Below, one piece after another: positions 7,242 through 16,172 of a DNA stretch of 64,000 bases (the stretch's first letter is position 1; each line of letters opens with the position of its first letter). The notes under the pieces are model-generated. The model saw only the letters and a program-made list of their open reading frames with translations. It ran no database searches and had not been told where the DNA came from. This stretch comes from DASWJS01 sp036397035. Lineage in GTDB: Bacteria > Actinomycetota > AC-67. A program made the position numbers and the translations under genes. The stretch is from positions 124,001 to 188,000 of the forward strand of contig DASWJS010000007.1 of NCBI GenBank assembly GCA_036397035.1. Direction: 5' to 3'.

Positions 7242-9746
7242 ATGCGAACGAGGACGACGAAGCTGATCGCCGTAGCCGCGGTGGTCGTAGCGGGCTTGCC
7301 GGTCGCGGGGCGGGCCGCTCCCTCCCCGTACGTGCAGGCCGGCCCGGGCGGCAGCTTCCAGGTCGAGGGCACGCCCTGGCACCCGATCGGCGTCAACTTC
7401 TGGGACATGGAGACCACCGGCGCGCTGAACGGGGACCCGCTCGCGTGCTACTACCGCCACGCCGACCTGGACACGTATTTCGACCAGAGCTTCAAGGTGC
7501 TCGCCGAGCAGATGCACGCGACCGCCGTTCGCACCTTCGGCTTCCGGGCGAGCTTCACCGAGGGCGGGCGCGACTGGAGCAGCACCGACAAGCTCGTGCA
7601 CTACGCGCAGAAGTACGGCATCCGTCTGATCCCCTCGATCGGCGACCAGTACCGCTCGTGCGGCGAGGACGTGAAGGACGCCGACTGGTTCCTGTCCGGG
7701 TACCGCACCGAGACCGAGCCGTGGGGGATCAGCTACCGGGACTACGTCGTCGCCGTCGCCTCGCGCTATCGCGCCAGCCCCGCGATCGCGTTCTGGCAGT
7801 TGATGAACGAGGCGACCGCGGCGGGCAACGCCGGCGTCCTTCCGAGCTTCAGCGCCGACATGGTCTCGGCGATCCGAACCGAGGCCGGCGACACGAACCA
7901 CTTGATCCACCTCGGCACAGTCGGCAACAACGCCGCCGGCAACGGCTTCCCGACCTACGGCCTCCTGATGAGCTGCGCGCCGGGCGGCGGCTGCAACGAC
8001 CTTGCCGAGGCGCACGTGTTCAACGCGACCTCACCGATGCCCGGTCTGCCGCTCACGGGCGACGTGAGCCTGGGCCTCTACCTCTGGAACGACTTCGGCG
8101 AGTCGGCGCGGGTCCCGCTGACGGGCAGCGTCCTGGTCGAAGGCTGGTCCACGCTCAGCGCCTCGGTCCCGTCGTCCGAGGCGCCCTACAAGTACTTCCG
8201 GATCGAGCTGTCCTCTCCGGCGAACGAGGCGTGGGACGCGTTCATCGACGACGTCGTGGTGCAGACGCTCGGTCAGCCTCGCGTCTACACCTTCGAGGGC
8301 GGCACCGAGGGATTCACGTCCCCGGACGCCACGCTCAGCAGGACCACGACAGACGTGTCGTCGGGTGCCGGCGCGCTGGCCGCGCGGGTTCCCTCCGCGT
8401 CGTTCCCCACGATCACCGAGATCGTCGCGCCGGCGCAGGCGACCGGGCCGACCTCGATCTCGCTGGCGCTGAAGCTCTCGTTCCGTGCGGCCGCGGTCGA
8501 GAACAACGGGAGCATCGCGCTCGACCTTCACGCCGCGAACGCGCGCGCGAAGCCGTTCTTCCTCGGCGAAGTCGGCATCCAGGCGGCCAACGGCAAGAGC
8601 GCGTGCTCGGGCCACGTCTCCACGGCGACGCGCGCGAGCACGATCGACGCCACGCTCGCGACGCACCTGGACCCGCGCTACGGCGGCGACGGGCTCGTCG
8701 TGTGGGATTGGAAGGACCCGTCGCTGAAGTCGACGCTGCCGAACGGCCAGATGATCGACGACCCGACGCTGGACTGCTGGTCGATCACGCCGGGCGACCC
8801 GGCGGTGGCCGTGCTTCGGACCCACGTGGACGCGCTGCCGCCTGCGCCGGCCTTGCCGCCCCCCGCGCCGCTGCCGGCGTTCGCGCACCGCATGAGCATC
8901 TTCGAGCCGCACGCCGGCGAGGTGCTCGGCGCGAACCAGCGCGTGCTCGTCCGGGTGACGCAGGGCGGCGACCTCCGCGCCGGCGTCAAGGTCCGGGCCT
9001 CCGGCGCCTGCTCGGGGGAAGACGTGACCGACTGGGTCGGGATCGCCGACTTCACGTGCACGGCCACCGGGACCGGCGACGGGCTCATCACCGTGAGCGT
9101 CGTGTCCTCGACCTGCGGCTGCACGATCGACCCCGTCGAGATCCAGATGAGCGCGAAGCGCGGGCTGCTCGTGTCGGGGACGTCGAGCCCCACCGAGAAG
9201 GGCGTCGGCGCGCCGCTCACCCTGACCATCACCGATCCCACAGGCGGATCGCTCGCCGGCGTTCCCTGGACGCTGACGAAGTGCGGGCTGTCGGGGACCG
9301 TGACGCAAGACGTCTCGTCGATCACGTTCGGGGCGACGTGCAACCCGATCGCCGCGGGCACGCACTCGCTTGTCTTCGCCATTCCCTCCACGAGCACCCT
9401 GGCGCCGGCCTCCGTGACGTTCGTCGGCCTGGTCTTCGAGCGTCTCTACCGGGACGAGGCCGCGGACGAGTGCGTCGGCATCGCCCCGTCGGTCGGGTGG
9501 GTTGGGTCGACGCTCGGACCGGGGCGTTGCGACGCGGGCGGGTGGGGCGACGTCGGCGATTGGTACACGTACCAGGTGCCGCCGGGCGGCCGCGCGACGG
9601 CCTTCGTGCGAGCCGGCGAAACCTGGATGGTCAACGTGGAGCCCGCGCTCGGGTACCGCTACGCCGGGACGTTCCACCGCACGGCGAGCACTTTCGCGGT
9701 GAGCGTGATGCGACCCGACGGCGTGCACGCGTGGTTCTCCGCGTAG
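7242..9746 (+). CDS. Secreted GH5-like glycoside hydrolase with an inserted beta-sandwich and C-terminal Ig-like modules
   Basis: An 834-residue exported protein with a signal peptide ending near residue 26 (GRAA-PSPY). The front half is a TIM-barrel of the GH5/mannanase type: GVNFWDME near 50, the acid/base glutamate E190 in WQLMNE, H258 in AEAHVF, the nucleophile candidate E443 in FLGEVGI and VVWDW near 487. About 165 residues between H258 and E443 do not belong to the barrel; they read as one or two galactose-binding-like beta-sandwiches (FRIELSSPANEAWDAFIDDV; FEGGTEGF). After residue 545 come about 290 residues of Ig-like and carbohydrate-binding-like modules. The likely role is hydrolysis of a beta-glycan outside the cell. 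The ATG at 7242 gives the only proper signal peptide. Confidence 0.72.
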   Translation: MRTRTTKLIAVAAVVVAGLPVAGRAAPSPYVQAGPGGSFQVEGTPWHPIGVNFWDMETTGALNGDPLACYYRHADLDTYFDQSFKVLAEQMHATAVRTFGFRASFTEGGRDWSSTDKLVHYAQKYGIRLIPSIGDQYRSCGEDVKDADWFLSGYRTETEPWGISYRDYVVAVASRYRASPAIAFWQLMNEATAAGNAGVLPSFSADMVSAIRTEAGDTNHLIHLGTVGNNAAGNGFPTYGLLMSCAPGGGCNDLAEAHVFNATSPMPGLPLTGDVSLGLYLWNDFGESARVPLTGSVLVEGWSTLSASVPSSEAPYKYFRIELSSPANEAWDAFIDDVVVQTLGQPRVYTFEGGTEGFTSPDATLSRTTTDVSSGAGALAARVPSASFPTITEIVAPAQATGPTSISLALKLSFRAAAVENNGSIALDLHAANARAKPFFLGEVGIQAANGKSACSGHVSTATRASTIDATLATHLDPRYGGDGLVVWDWKDPSLKSTLPNGQMIDDPTLDCWSITPGDPAVAVLRTHVDALPPAPALPPPAPLPAFAHRMSIFEPHAGEVLGANQRVLVRVTQGGDLRAGVKVRASGACSGEDVTDWVGIADFTCTATGTGDGLITVSVVSSTCGCTIDPVEIQMSAKRGLLVSGTSSPTEKGVGAPLTLTITDPTGGSLAGVPWTLTKCGLSGTVTQDVSSITFGATCNPIAAGTHSLVFAIPSTSTLAPASVTFVGLVFERLYRDEAADECVGIAPSVGWVGSTLGPGRCDAGGWGDVGDWYTYQVPPGGRATAFVRAGETWMVNVEPALGYRYAGTFHRTASTFAVSVMRPDGVHAWFSA

Positions 9747-9787
9747 CCCGGTCGGCTCGCGCGCCCGGCCGGGGGTAGCATCAGGCC

Positions 9788-10324
9788 ATGGCCGCCATCG
9801 ATCCCGAGGAGCGCGAGTCGATCCTCGAGGAGCTCGAGGACCTCGACGCGCTCCGCACGCTGTTCGCGGAGCGCGGCTTCAAGGGCGTGATGATCACCTG
9901 CGCCGAGTGCGGGGAGGACCACTACTACGGCTGGGACATGCTGAAAGAGTCCCTGGAGTACATGCTCGACACCGGCGAGCCGCGCATGCACGAACCGGCG
10001 TTCGAGCCGCGCCCCGACGACTACATCGGCTGGGACTACGGCCGGGGGTTCCTCGACGCCCGCTCCGAGATCGGCGTGGTCGTGGGGGAGGCCGCCGGAG
10101 CCGGGAGCGCGGCCTGGGACGGGGACCGGAGCCGCTGCGCGTACTGCGCGGCCCGCCTGCCCCAGCGCGGCGACGTCGTCTACTGCCCGCGGTGCGGGGC
10201 CTCGCAGGCGCCGCTGCGGCTGGTGGACGCGCTCGCCGCCCGCGGCATGTCCGAAGGCGACATCGCCGAGCTGATGGACGAATGCGGCTTCCCGCCGCCG
10301 AGCGGGATCGACGACCGGTCGTAG
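9788..10324 (+). CDS. DUF5319-like protein with C-terminal zinc ribbon
   Basis: A 178-residue cytoplasmic protein. The first half (DLDALRTLFAERGFKGVMITCAECGEDHYYGWDML) matches the actinobacterial DUF5319 family, including the conserved CAECGEDHYY. The second half adds an unrelated zinc ribbon (CAYC ... CPRCG) and an acidic end, so it is longer than the usual family member of about 120 residues. DUF5319 proteins have no established function. The stop TAG overlaps the GTG of the next gene by one base, indicating an operon with the cyclotransferase-like and PIG-L genes. Confidence 0.7.
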   Translation: MAAIDPEERESILEELEDLDALRTLFAERGFKGVMITCAECGEDHYYGWDMLKESLEYMLDTGEPRMHEPAFEPRPDDYIGWDYGRGFLDARSEIGVVVGEAAGAGSAAWDGDRSRCAYCAARLPQRGDVVYCPRCGASQAPLRLVDALAARGMSEGDIAELMDECGFPPPSGIDDRS

Positions 10325-10758
10325 TGCTCTACTTCGCCTACGGCTCCAACATGGACCCCGGCCAGATGCGCCGTCGCTGTCCGGGCGCCGTCGCCCTCGG
10401 CGCCGCGGTGCTGCGCGAGCACCGCCTGACGTTCACGTTCGACTCGCCGCGTTGGGGAGGCGGCGTCGGCCACGTCGAGCACGCGCCGGGCGACGACGTC
10501 TGGGGCGTCTTGTGGGACCTGGCGGAGCCGCACCTGCGGTCGCTCGACCGCTACGAGCGCGTCGACAAAGGCGTCTACGAGCGGGCCACCGTGACCGTGG
10601 AGTTCGAAGGCAGGGAGTGCGAGGTCACGACCTACCGGTGTACGCACGCCGAGTACAAGCGGCCCTCGACCCGCTACGTGCGTTCGCTCTTGCGGGGCGC
10701 GGCGGCGTACGGTCTACCGGACGGCTACGTGCGCGGCTTGGAAGCATTGCTCGGATAG
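10324..10758 (+). CDS. Gamma-glutamylcyclotransferase-like (AIG2/GGCT fold) protein
   Basis: A 144-residue protein with the hallmark FAYGSNM at residues 4-10, a GVLWDL strand and the ERVDKGVYER segment carrying the catalytic-type glutamate of the GGCT fold. Members release 5-oxoproline from gamma-glutamyl amines or peptides; others act on unrelated amides, so the substrate is unknown. Translation starts at GTG, sharing one base with the upstream stop (TAGTG). The PIG-L gene follows 11 bp later. Confidence 0.8.
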   Translation: MLYFAYGSNMDPGQMRRRCPGAVALGAAVLREHRLTFTFDSPRWGGGVGHVEHAPGDDVWGVLWDLAEPHLRSLDRYERVDKGVYERATVTVEFEGRECEVTTYRCTHAEYKRPSTRYVRSLLRGAAAYGLPDGYVRGLEALLG

Positions 10759-10769
10759 CGGGAGGAAGC

Positions 10770-11495
10770 ATGAAGTTCGACGATTCCCTCGAGTTCGATT
10801 CCGCGATGGTGATCTTCGCCCACCCCGACGACGCGGAATGGATGTGCGCGGGCACGGTCGCCGCCTGGACCGGCGCCGGCGTCGACGTCACCTACCTGCT
10901 GGTGACCAACGGCGCCTCGGGGTCAAAGGACAAGGACATGACGCGGGAGAAGCTCGCCGCGATCCGCATCGAGGAGCAGCGCGCCGCGTGCGACGTGCTC
11001 GGCGTGAAGACGCTCGTGCCGCTGGGCTTCGAGGACGGCTACCTGTACCCGGACCTCGACCTGCGCAAGGCCGTTGCGCGCGAGGTGCGCCGCACCAGGC
11101 CCGAGGTCGTGATCGCGCACGACCCGACCGTTCGCACCGTCCAGAACATCTACTTCAACCACCCCGACCACATCGCCGTCGGCGAGGTGTCGCTGCGCTC
11201 GATCAACCCCGACGCGTCCTCAGGCCTGATGTTCCCCGAGCTGTGGCACGAGGAAGGCTTCGAGCCCTTCGAACCCAAGGCGATGTTCCTCAGCTCGTTC
11301 TTCGAGGGCGACGTGCTGGTCGACATCACCGCCACGATGGATCGCAAGATCGAGGCGCTGATGCGCCACGAGAGCCAGGTCGCCGACCCGGCCGGCACCT
11401 CGTCGTGGGCCCGCGACCAGTTCAAGCTGATCGGTGCGCGAGGCGGGTACGAGTACGCCGAAGCCTTCCGGCGCTTCACGCTCGGGATCGTGTAG
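10770..11495 (+). CDS. PIG-L family zinc-dependent deacetylase
   Basis: A 241-residue protein of the LmbE/PIG-L family. The zinc ligands are visible as AHPDDAE near residue 17 (HPDD) and HPDH near 130. Family members deacetylate N-acetylglucosaminyl compounds, including MshB and Mca in mycothiol metabolism. This protein lies in the broad group and cannot be assigned to MshB with certainty. The ATG at 10770 follows GGGAGGA. It closes a three-gene operon beginning at 9788. Confidence 0.82.
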   Translation: MKFDDSLEFDSAMVIFAHPDDAEWMCAGTVAAWTGAGVDVTYLLVTNGASGSKDKDMTREKLAAIRIEEQRAACDVLGVKTLVPLGFEDGYLYPDLDLRKAVAREVRRTRPEVVIAHDPTVRTVQNIYFNHPDHIAVGEVSLRSINPDASSGLMFPELWHEEGFEPFEPKAMFLSSFFEGDVLVDITATMDRKIEALMRHESQVADPAGTSSWARDQFKLIGARGGYEYAEAFRRFTLGIV

Positions 11496-11516
11496 AGCCC
11501 GTGGAAGCCGGCGCGC

Positions 11517-11729
11517 TCAGCGCGCGAGCTTGAGCGGGGCCTCCGGCCATCCCTTCAGCAAGGACAGCGTCTCCCGCTTGGACAGCAGCCAGCCGTCGCG
11601 CTCCAGCCAGAAGCGCCTGCACTGCCTGCAAATATTGAATTCGACGGCGCCGCCCTTTGGTGACTGGACGGGGCTGGTCAGCACTTCATCCGTGCCACGG
11701 TGGGCGCACGGTCGGCGCAGATCCTCCAT
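11517..11729 (-). CDS. Small cysteine-containing protein of unknown function
   Basis: A 70-residue basic protein with C8-x-H10 near the start and a CRQC pair in the middle, a plausible single zinc site, followed by FWLERDGWLLSK. It starts inside the 3' end of the alpha/beta hydrolase gene on the same strand (44-bp overlap), which suggests coupled translation. I recognise no named family; similar short zinc-binding proteins are common in actinobacteria. Confidence 0.55.
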   Translation of the reverse strand: MEDLRRPCAHRGTDEVLTSPVQSPKGGAVEFNICRQCRRFWLERDGWLLSKRETLSLLKGWPEAPLKLAR

Positions 11730-12522
11730 CGCTCGGTTCCCCTATCGAGCCGGTCCTCTCTCGTAGGGGGTTATCGGCGGTTCCCGGGCTTGACTTGACT
11801 ACGGAGGGTGGCGATCCGGCGGAGGTATCGGGGCGGAACGGGCCGAACCGGCGTCGGTCGAGCCAGTCGACGAGGGCCTCGACCGCCCGGGGATCGCGCC
11901 GGAGGCGGTGGCCGCCTCCGGGGATGCGCACCAGCTCCTTCGGCTCTCCGGCCAGCGCGAAGAGGCGCTCGGCGTGCTGGTAGGGCACCACGTCGTCGGC
12001 GTCGCCGTGGACCAGCAAGAGAGGGCGGGGCGAGATCGACGCGACGAAAGCCTCGGCACCGGCGCCCGACTCGCCGGCGCCCGACTCGCCGGATCCTGCG
12101 CCGCCTTCCGGCCACGACGGAGCCGCGAACGTCGCGACGGCCACCGCGTCGGGCCTTCGTGAGGCGGCGACGATCGCCGTCGCGCCCCCCAGGCTCGACC
12201 CGACGAGCACGCGCGGCAGCACGCGCAACTCGCCGACCTCGGTCAAGGCGTTGAGCGCGGCGCCGGCGTCGGCGACCCACCCGGCCATCGAGACCTCGCC
12301 CGGCATGCCGTGCGCGCCGCGGAAGGCGAACCACGCCGCGGCGTAACCGCGCCCGGCGAGCTGCGCGGCGAAGCCCGCGTACCCCGGGTCTTCCGGGTCG
12401 GGCGGCTCTCCGCTCGGCGCGCCGTGACACAGGACGAGCAGCGCGCGCGGCTCGCCGTGCCAGCACACTTCGACGGCGAGATCGAGGCCGTCGCTGCGGA
12501 ACGGAAGCCTGCGCACGAGCAC
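11686..12522 (-). CDS. Alpha/beta hydrolase (dienelactone hydrolase-like)
   Basis: A 278-residue cytoplasmic alpha/beta hydrolase. It shows the oxyanion CHGAPSG segment, the nucleophile elbow GSSLGG, the acid in HGDADDVVPY and the catalytic histidine in GGGHRL. A short Gly/Ser/Glu repeat (GSGESGAGESGAGA) interrupts the cap region. The start is a GTG at 12522 without an obvious Shine-Dalgarno sequence. The last 30 residues after the fold are proline- and glycine-rich and probably disordered. The substrate is unknown. Confidence 0.78.
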   Translation of the reverse strand: MLVRRLPFRSDGLDLAVEVCWHGEPRALLVLCHGAPSGEPPDPEDPGYAGFAAQLAGRGYAAAWFAFRGAHGMPGEVSMAGWVADAGAALNALTEVGELRVLPRVLVGSSLGGATAIVAASRRPDAVAVATFAAPSWPEGGAGSGESGAGESGAGAEAFVASISPRPLLLVHGDADDVVPYQHAERLFALAGEPKELVRIPGGGHRLRRDPRAVEALVDWLDRRRFGPFRPDTSAGSPPSVVKSSPGTADNPLRERTGSIGEPSDGGSAPTVRPPWHG

Positions 12523-12551
12523 GGCGCGAACCTTAGCGTCCGGCGCCGGGC

Positions 12552-12583
12552 GCGACAGAAGCGGGGCGCGACAGAAGCGGGGC
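12552..12583. repeat. Tandem duplication of a 16-bp unit
   Basis: Two perfect head-to-tail copies of GCGACAGAAGCGGGGC lie between the alpha/beta hydrolase start and the oxidase terminator. The second copy forms the left arm of the terminator hairpin, so the duplication probably arose by slippage next to the hairpin. Confidence 0.75.
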
Positions 12584-12603
12584 GCCCGAAGGGCGCCCCG
12601 CTT
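12575..12603 (-). terminator. Strong hairpin terminator after the galactose-oxidase-like gene
   Basis: A perfect 13-bp stem (AAGCGGGGCGCCC paired with its complement) closes on a 3-base loop, 18 bp beyond the stop of the minus-strand oxidase gene. It lacks a long U-tract, as is usual in GC-rich actinobacteria. Confidence 0.75.
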
Positions 12604-12620
12604 GGAACGTGCGCGTCAGC

Positions 12621-14579
12621 CTACGCGGGCAGGACCCTGATGATCTTGGCCACGGACGGAACGCCGTCGGCCGTCAGCGCGAACAGGTAGTAGTAGCCCG
12701 GCGGCAGCGCGCCGTTGTTCGCGGTCACCTCGACGTGGACGCTGTCGCCCGCCTTGGCGGTGATCGGCAGCTCGACCGTGCGCTGGTCGGCGTCGGTCGT
12801 GTGCGTCACCGACGGAAGCCGGCTGAGCACGACCTTGTCCACCACGCTGGTGTCGTTCACGGCGAAGGCGTGTGCGCCCGGCTCCCACGTGCCCGACGGG
12901 AGGTTCGTGATCTCGGGCCGGGTCGCGAAGCTGCCGTCCGCGTTGAACAGGTACGGCGGGTAGAACCGCTCGAACGACGGGTCGCGCAGGTTGTTCGCCG
13001 TCAGCCCGCTGCTGTGCAGGCCGTTGTCTCCCTGGCCGCCGTAGAGCGTGTTGATCGGGGAGTGGCCCGCCAGCAGCACGCTGCCGTCGGCGAGCAGGAT
13101 CGCAGAGTTGTGGTACGTGCGGTCGCGCGCGCCGCTCGCGAGCGGGATCCACTGCTCGCCGTCGAACAGCTCGACCTGGTGCACGGCCTGCTCGGTCCCG
13201 GGTGCGACGACCTCGTCCTTGTCGGCGCCGTTGAGCGCCAGGACGTCGCCGTTGGGCAGGACCACGCCGCTGGAGTACCAGCGCGCGTTGTTCAGGTCCG
13301 GACCGAGTTCCGTGCTGGACTCCCAGCCGGCCGTCTCGGCGTCGGTGTCGGCGAGGGTGACGATCTCGGTGAACGGCGTGGCGAGGTAGTAGCCCGGAGA
13401 AGTCCCGAGCGTCCCGCCGGCCAGCAGCACCTTGGCTTCCTCGTAGTCGCCCTCGGCGTCCGGACGCAGCGGCAGCAGCGCGGAGAACGCGCCGTTGCGA
13501 GCGCCGAGCACGCCGGTGTCGAGGTCGCGCCAGGCGTTGGCGACCGGGTCGTAGGTCTTCTTGTAGTTCCAGCCGGCCTGGTCGACCGCCTCGCCGGCGG
13601 GGCCCCACATCTGGCCCGCGCCGGAATAGAAGACCTCGCCGCTCGGCAGCAGGTGCATGCGCGCGAACAGCGGGAGCGAGACTTCGCCGGAGGCGCCGTT
13701 CTCGGTCCAGCCGGTGCCGTCGAAGGTCTCGGTCTGGGGCACGTTGAGCGGGACCGGACCGGTCGCGCGCTCGTTGATCGGGTCGTCGGGGTCGGCGTCC
13801 GAGTCGCCGTCGTGCAGGTTGGAGTTCCACAGCAGCTTGCTGACGCCGCCGGCGACGAGCATGTCCCCGCTGGCGAGCGTCACGAGCGTCGGGTACCAGC
13901 GGCGGTAGTGCATCTCCAGGTTCGCGTCGTAGTCCCACGCGCCGCCGTCGCCGGTGCTGAACAGGCGCGTGTTGCTGCTGCCGTACAGCTCCGCGAGCCC
14001 GTCGGGCGCGCCGTAGCCCGGCGCGACCTCGGCCTCCGGGTCGGCGATCTCGTCGGGGATGTCGTCGGTGGTCTCGTAGCTCGTGCCGCCGGCGACGATC
14101 ACGCGGCCGTCGGCCAGCAGGCGCTGGTCGGCGCAGAACAGGTTATCTTCCGAGCCGCCGGTCGGGTTGGTGGCGGGCTCGTAGATCTCCGGAACCTCGT
14201 CGAAAGCGAGCGATGCGCTGTAGTCCAGGATCCGGCTGCGGTCGGGGTCGGCGGTGCGGCCGGCGTCCAGCGCGAGGGTCGCGTGCGAGTCCTGCAGACC
14301 CGACAGCCCGTCCCAGTAGACGATGTTGCCGTCCGGCGTGACCACCGCGCTCACCGCGGTCGGGAACTCGCCGGCTTCCGCGACGGTCGCCGGCGGAGCC
14401 TCGGCGTAGGTGCCGCGCGCCCCGGCGCCTTCGGAATACGGAGCCTCGAAGCAGCCTTGCAGCGACGCGTCGAGGCAGATCACGTCGGCGTGCGCGCTCC
14501 CCACGCTCGAGCCGATCACGGTCGCGAGCGACGTGACGACAAGTGCGAGGGTGCGCAACCGCAGCCCGGTAGTCCTCAT
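12621..14579 (-). CDS. Secreted galactose oxidase/glyoxal oxidase-like copper protein
   Basis: A 652-residue exported protein with signal peptide (cleavage near GSAHA-DV), seven-bladed kelch repeats (recurring LPNGDVLALNGA / LADGSVLLAGH type blades) and a C-terminal immunoglobulin-like domain found in galactose oxidases. Residues that match the mononuclear copper-radical site are present: the cysteine in LFCADQRLL and a tyrosine in HYRRWYP (thioether pair), Y and H of RTYHNS, and the histidine of THTTDADQR. The end (LPPGYYYLF, PSVAKIIRV) is also characteristic. Such enzymes oxidise primary alcohols or aldehydes to yield hydrogen peroxide. The ATG follows GAAGGAGGAG. The alcohol substrate is unknown. 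Confidence 0.82.
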   Translation of the reverse strand: MRTTGLRLRTLALVVTSLATVIGSSVGSAHADVICLDASLQGCFEAPYSEGAGARGTYAEAPPATVAEAGEFPTAVSAVVTPDGNIVYWDGLSGLQDSHATLALDAGRTADPDRSRILDYSASLAFDEVPEIYEPATNPTGGSEDNLFCADQRLLADGRVIVAGGTSYETTDDIPDEIADPEAEVAPGYGAPDGLAELYGSSNTRLFSTGDGGAWDYDANLEMHYRRWYPTLVTLASGDMLVAGGVSKLLWNSNLHDGDSDADPDDPINERATGPVPLNVPQTETFDGTGWTENGASGEVSLPLFARMHLLPSGEVFYSGAGQMWGPAGEAVDQAGWNYKKTYDPVANAWRDLDTGVLGARNGAFSALLPLRPDAEGDYEEAKVLLAGGTLGTSPGYYLATPFTEIVTLADTDAETAGWESSTELGPDLNNARWYSSGVVLPNGDVLALNGADKDEVVAPGTEQAVHQVELFDGEQWIPLASGARDRTYHNSAILLADGSVLLAGHSPINTLYGGQGDNGLHSSGLTANNLRDPSFERFYPPYLFNADGSFATRPEITNLPSGTWEPGAHAFAVNDTSVVDKVVLSRLPSVTHTTDADQRTVELPITAKAGDSVHVEVTANNGALPPGYYYLFALTADGVPSVAKIIRVLPA

Positions 14580-14730
14580 CAGTTACTCCTCCTTCGAGCG
14601 GGCGAGAGGGAAGTCCGGCGACCCTCCAGGGGACTCATTCGCGCTCGACCGAGCGGATTCCTACCCACCGTTCGCCCGAATTCCACCGCCGGGATTCAGT
14701 CCGGCAAACCGGCAAAGCCGGAAGCCGGGC

Positions 14731-16062
14731 CTACGGGACCGGGAAGCGCGCCAGCAGGGACACGAAGACGTCGATCGGGCCCGTCAGCGCGAGCGCGTCG
14801 GGGGCGTCGTTGAACAGCGCCACGTACACGAGCGGCGTCCCGTCGAGCGCCGTGACCCATCCGCTCAGCGACCGGACGCCGCGCAGGAACCCGGTCTTGC
14901 CCCGCACGTTGCCGGTCGTGAGCGGACCGGTGAGCCGGTTGAGGAGCTGTCCCGGCCTTCCCGCCACCGGGATCGAGGCCCGCAGGGCGCCGAAGCCCGG
15001 CTCGTCGGCGGTCAGGACCAGGGACAGGATCGCGGCGAGCGTCGCCGGCGTCATCCTGTTGCGCCGCGAGAGCCCGGAGCCGTCCTCCATGACGAAGCCG
15101 CCGAGCGGCACGTCGCGCTCGCGCAGGACCCGGCGAACTTCGGCGACGCCGGCGTCGGTCGAGCCCAGCCCGGTCGAGCCCAGCCCGGCCGCGTTCGCCC
15201 CGAGCGCCTTCAGCAGCATCTCGGACGGGAAGTTGACGCTGTAGCGGTTCACGAAGTCGACGATCTCGGCGAGCGGCGGCGACTCGACCCGCGCGATCTC
15301 GACCGCGCCCTCCGGGGCGACGCCGGCGCGAACGCCGCCGTCGACCCGGACGCCGCTCGCCCCCAGCGCGAGCAGGAATGCGGTGCCGGCCGCACGCGCC
15401 TGGTCTTCGACCAGGCGCGTGCCCTCGAGGTCGGCCATTCCCTCGTTCATGCTGAGCGCCGACAGCAGCCCGACGTCGGGGTCGTCGTCCAGGTAGCGGG
15501 GGAGCCACCCACGCTGCGTCCGCCGGTCGTCGAACAATGACTCGTCCACGACGACGTCGCCCGTCACGCGCGTGATGCCGGCGGCTCGCACGCGGGCCGC
15601 CAGATCCTCGATCGTTGGGGAGCCGCTCGCGAACGCGGGCCGCTTGATCGGGTCGCTCGCGCGGGGCAGGAAGCGCGCGCGCAGGTAGGCGGTCGTGGCG
15701 AGCGTCGGGTCGCCGCCGCCGACGATCCACAGGTCGCCCGCGATGCCGCCGGCCGGTTCGGCCAGCACGCGCGTCGCGAAGCGGTGCCGCGGTCCGAACG
15801 CCAGCATCGCGGCGGTCGTGGTGGCGAGCTTGGTCAGCGACGCGGGGATCATCGCGCGCGACAGGTTGCGTCCGTAGATCGTGCGCCCGTTGCGCACGAC
15901 GGCAATCCCGGCGATCGCCGGGCGCGCGGAAGGGTGCGAGGCCATGACGATCGCGGCGCGTTCGACGCTTCTTCGCGGCGTCGCCTCCGGAACGTAGGCG
16001 TGGGCGGGCGCCCCGGCGCACAGCACCGCGGCCGCGGCCGCGACCGACACGGATCGACGCAT
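14731..16062 (-). CDS. dacB: D-alanyl-D-alanine carboxypeptidase/endopeptidase (S13, PBP4-type)
   Basis: A 443-residue penicillin-binding protein with a signal peptide (AGAPAHA-Y). The three active-site boxes are SxxK in ASLTKL, a second box in RYSVNFPSEML (SVN in place of the usual SxN) and KTG in RGKTGFL, followed by GWVTALDGTPLVYVALFND. The order and the long insertion between the first two boxes identify the S13 family. It trims peptidoglycan stem peptides in the cell envelope. It is divergently placed from the disrupted ClC gene. Confidence 0.85.
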   Translation of the reverse strand: MRRSVSVAAAAAVLCAGAPAHAYVPEATPRRSVERAAIVMASHPSARPAIAGIAVVRNGRTIYGRNLSRAMIPASLTKLATTTAAMLAFGPRHRFATRVLAEPAGGIAGDLWIVGGGDPTLATTAYLRARFLPRASDPIKRPAFASGSPTIEDLAARVRAAGITRVTGDVVVDESLFDDRRTQRGWLPRYLDDDPDVGLLSALSMNEGMADLEGTRLVEDQARAAGTAFLLALGASGVRVDGGVRAGVAPEGAVEIARVESPPLAEIVDFVNRYSVNFPSEMLLKALGANAAGLGSTGLGSTDAGVAEVRRVLRERDVPLGGFVMEDGSGLSRRNRMTPATLAAILSLVLTADEPGFGALRASIPVAGRPGQLLNRLTGPLTTGNVRGKTGFLRGVRSLSGWVTALDGTPLVYVALFNDAPDALALTGPIDVFVSLLARFPVP

Positions 16063-16172
16063 GCGACGATGCTACGCACGCGGCGCACCGCTCGCAGCCG
16101 CTCACGCGATAGATTGGCTGCCGTGAGCAGCGACGGGCGCGCGATCGGTCGAAGGCCCGTCGTCACGCGGTG

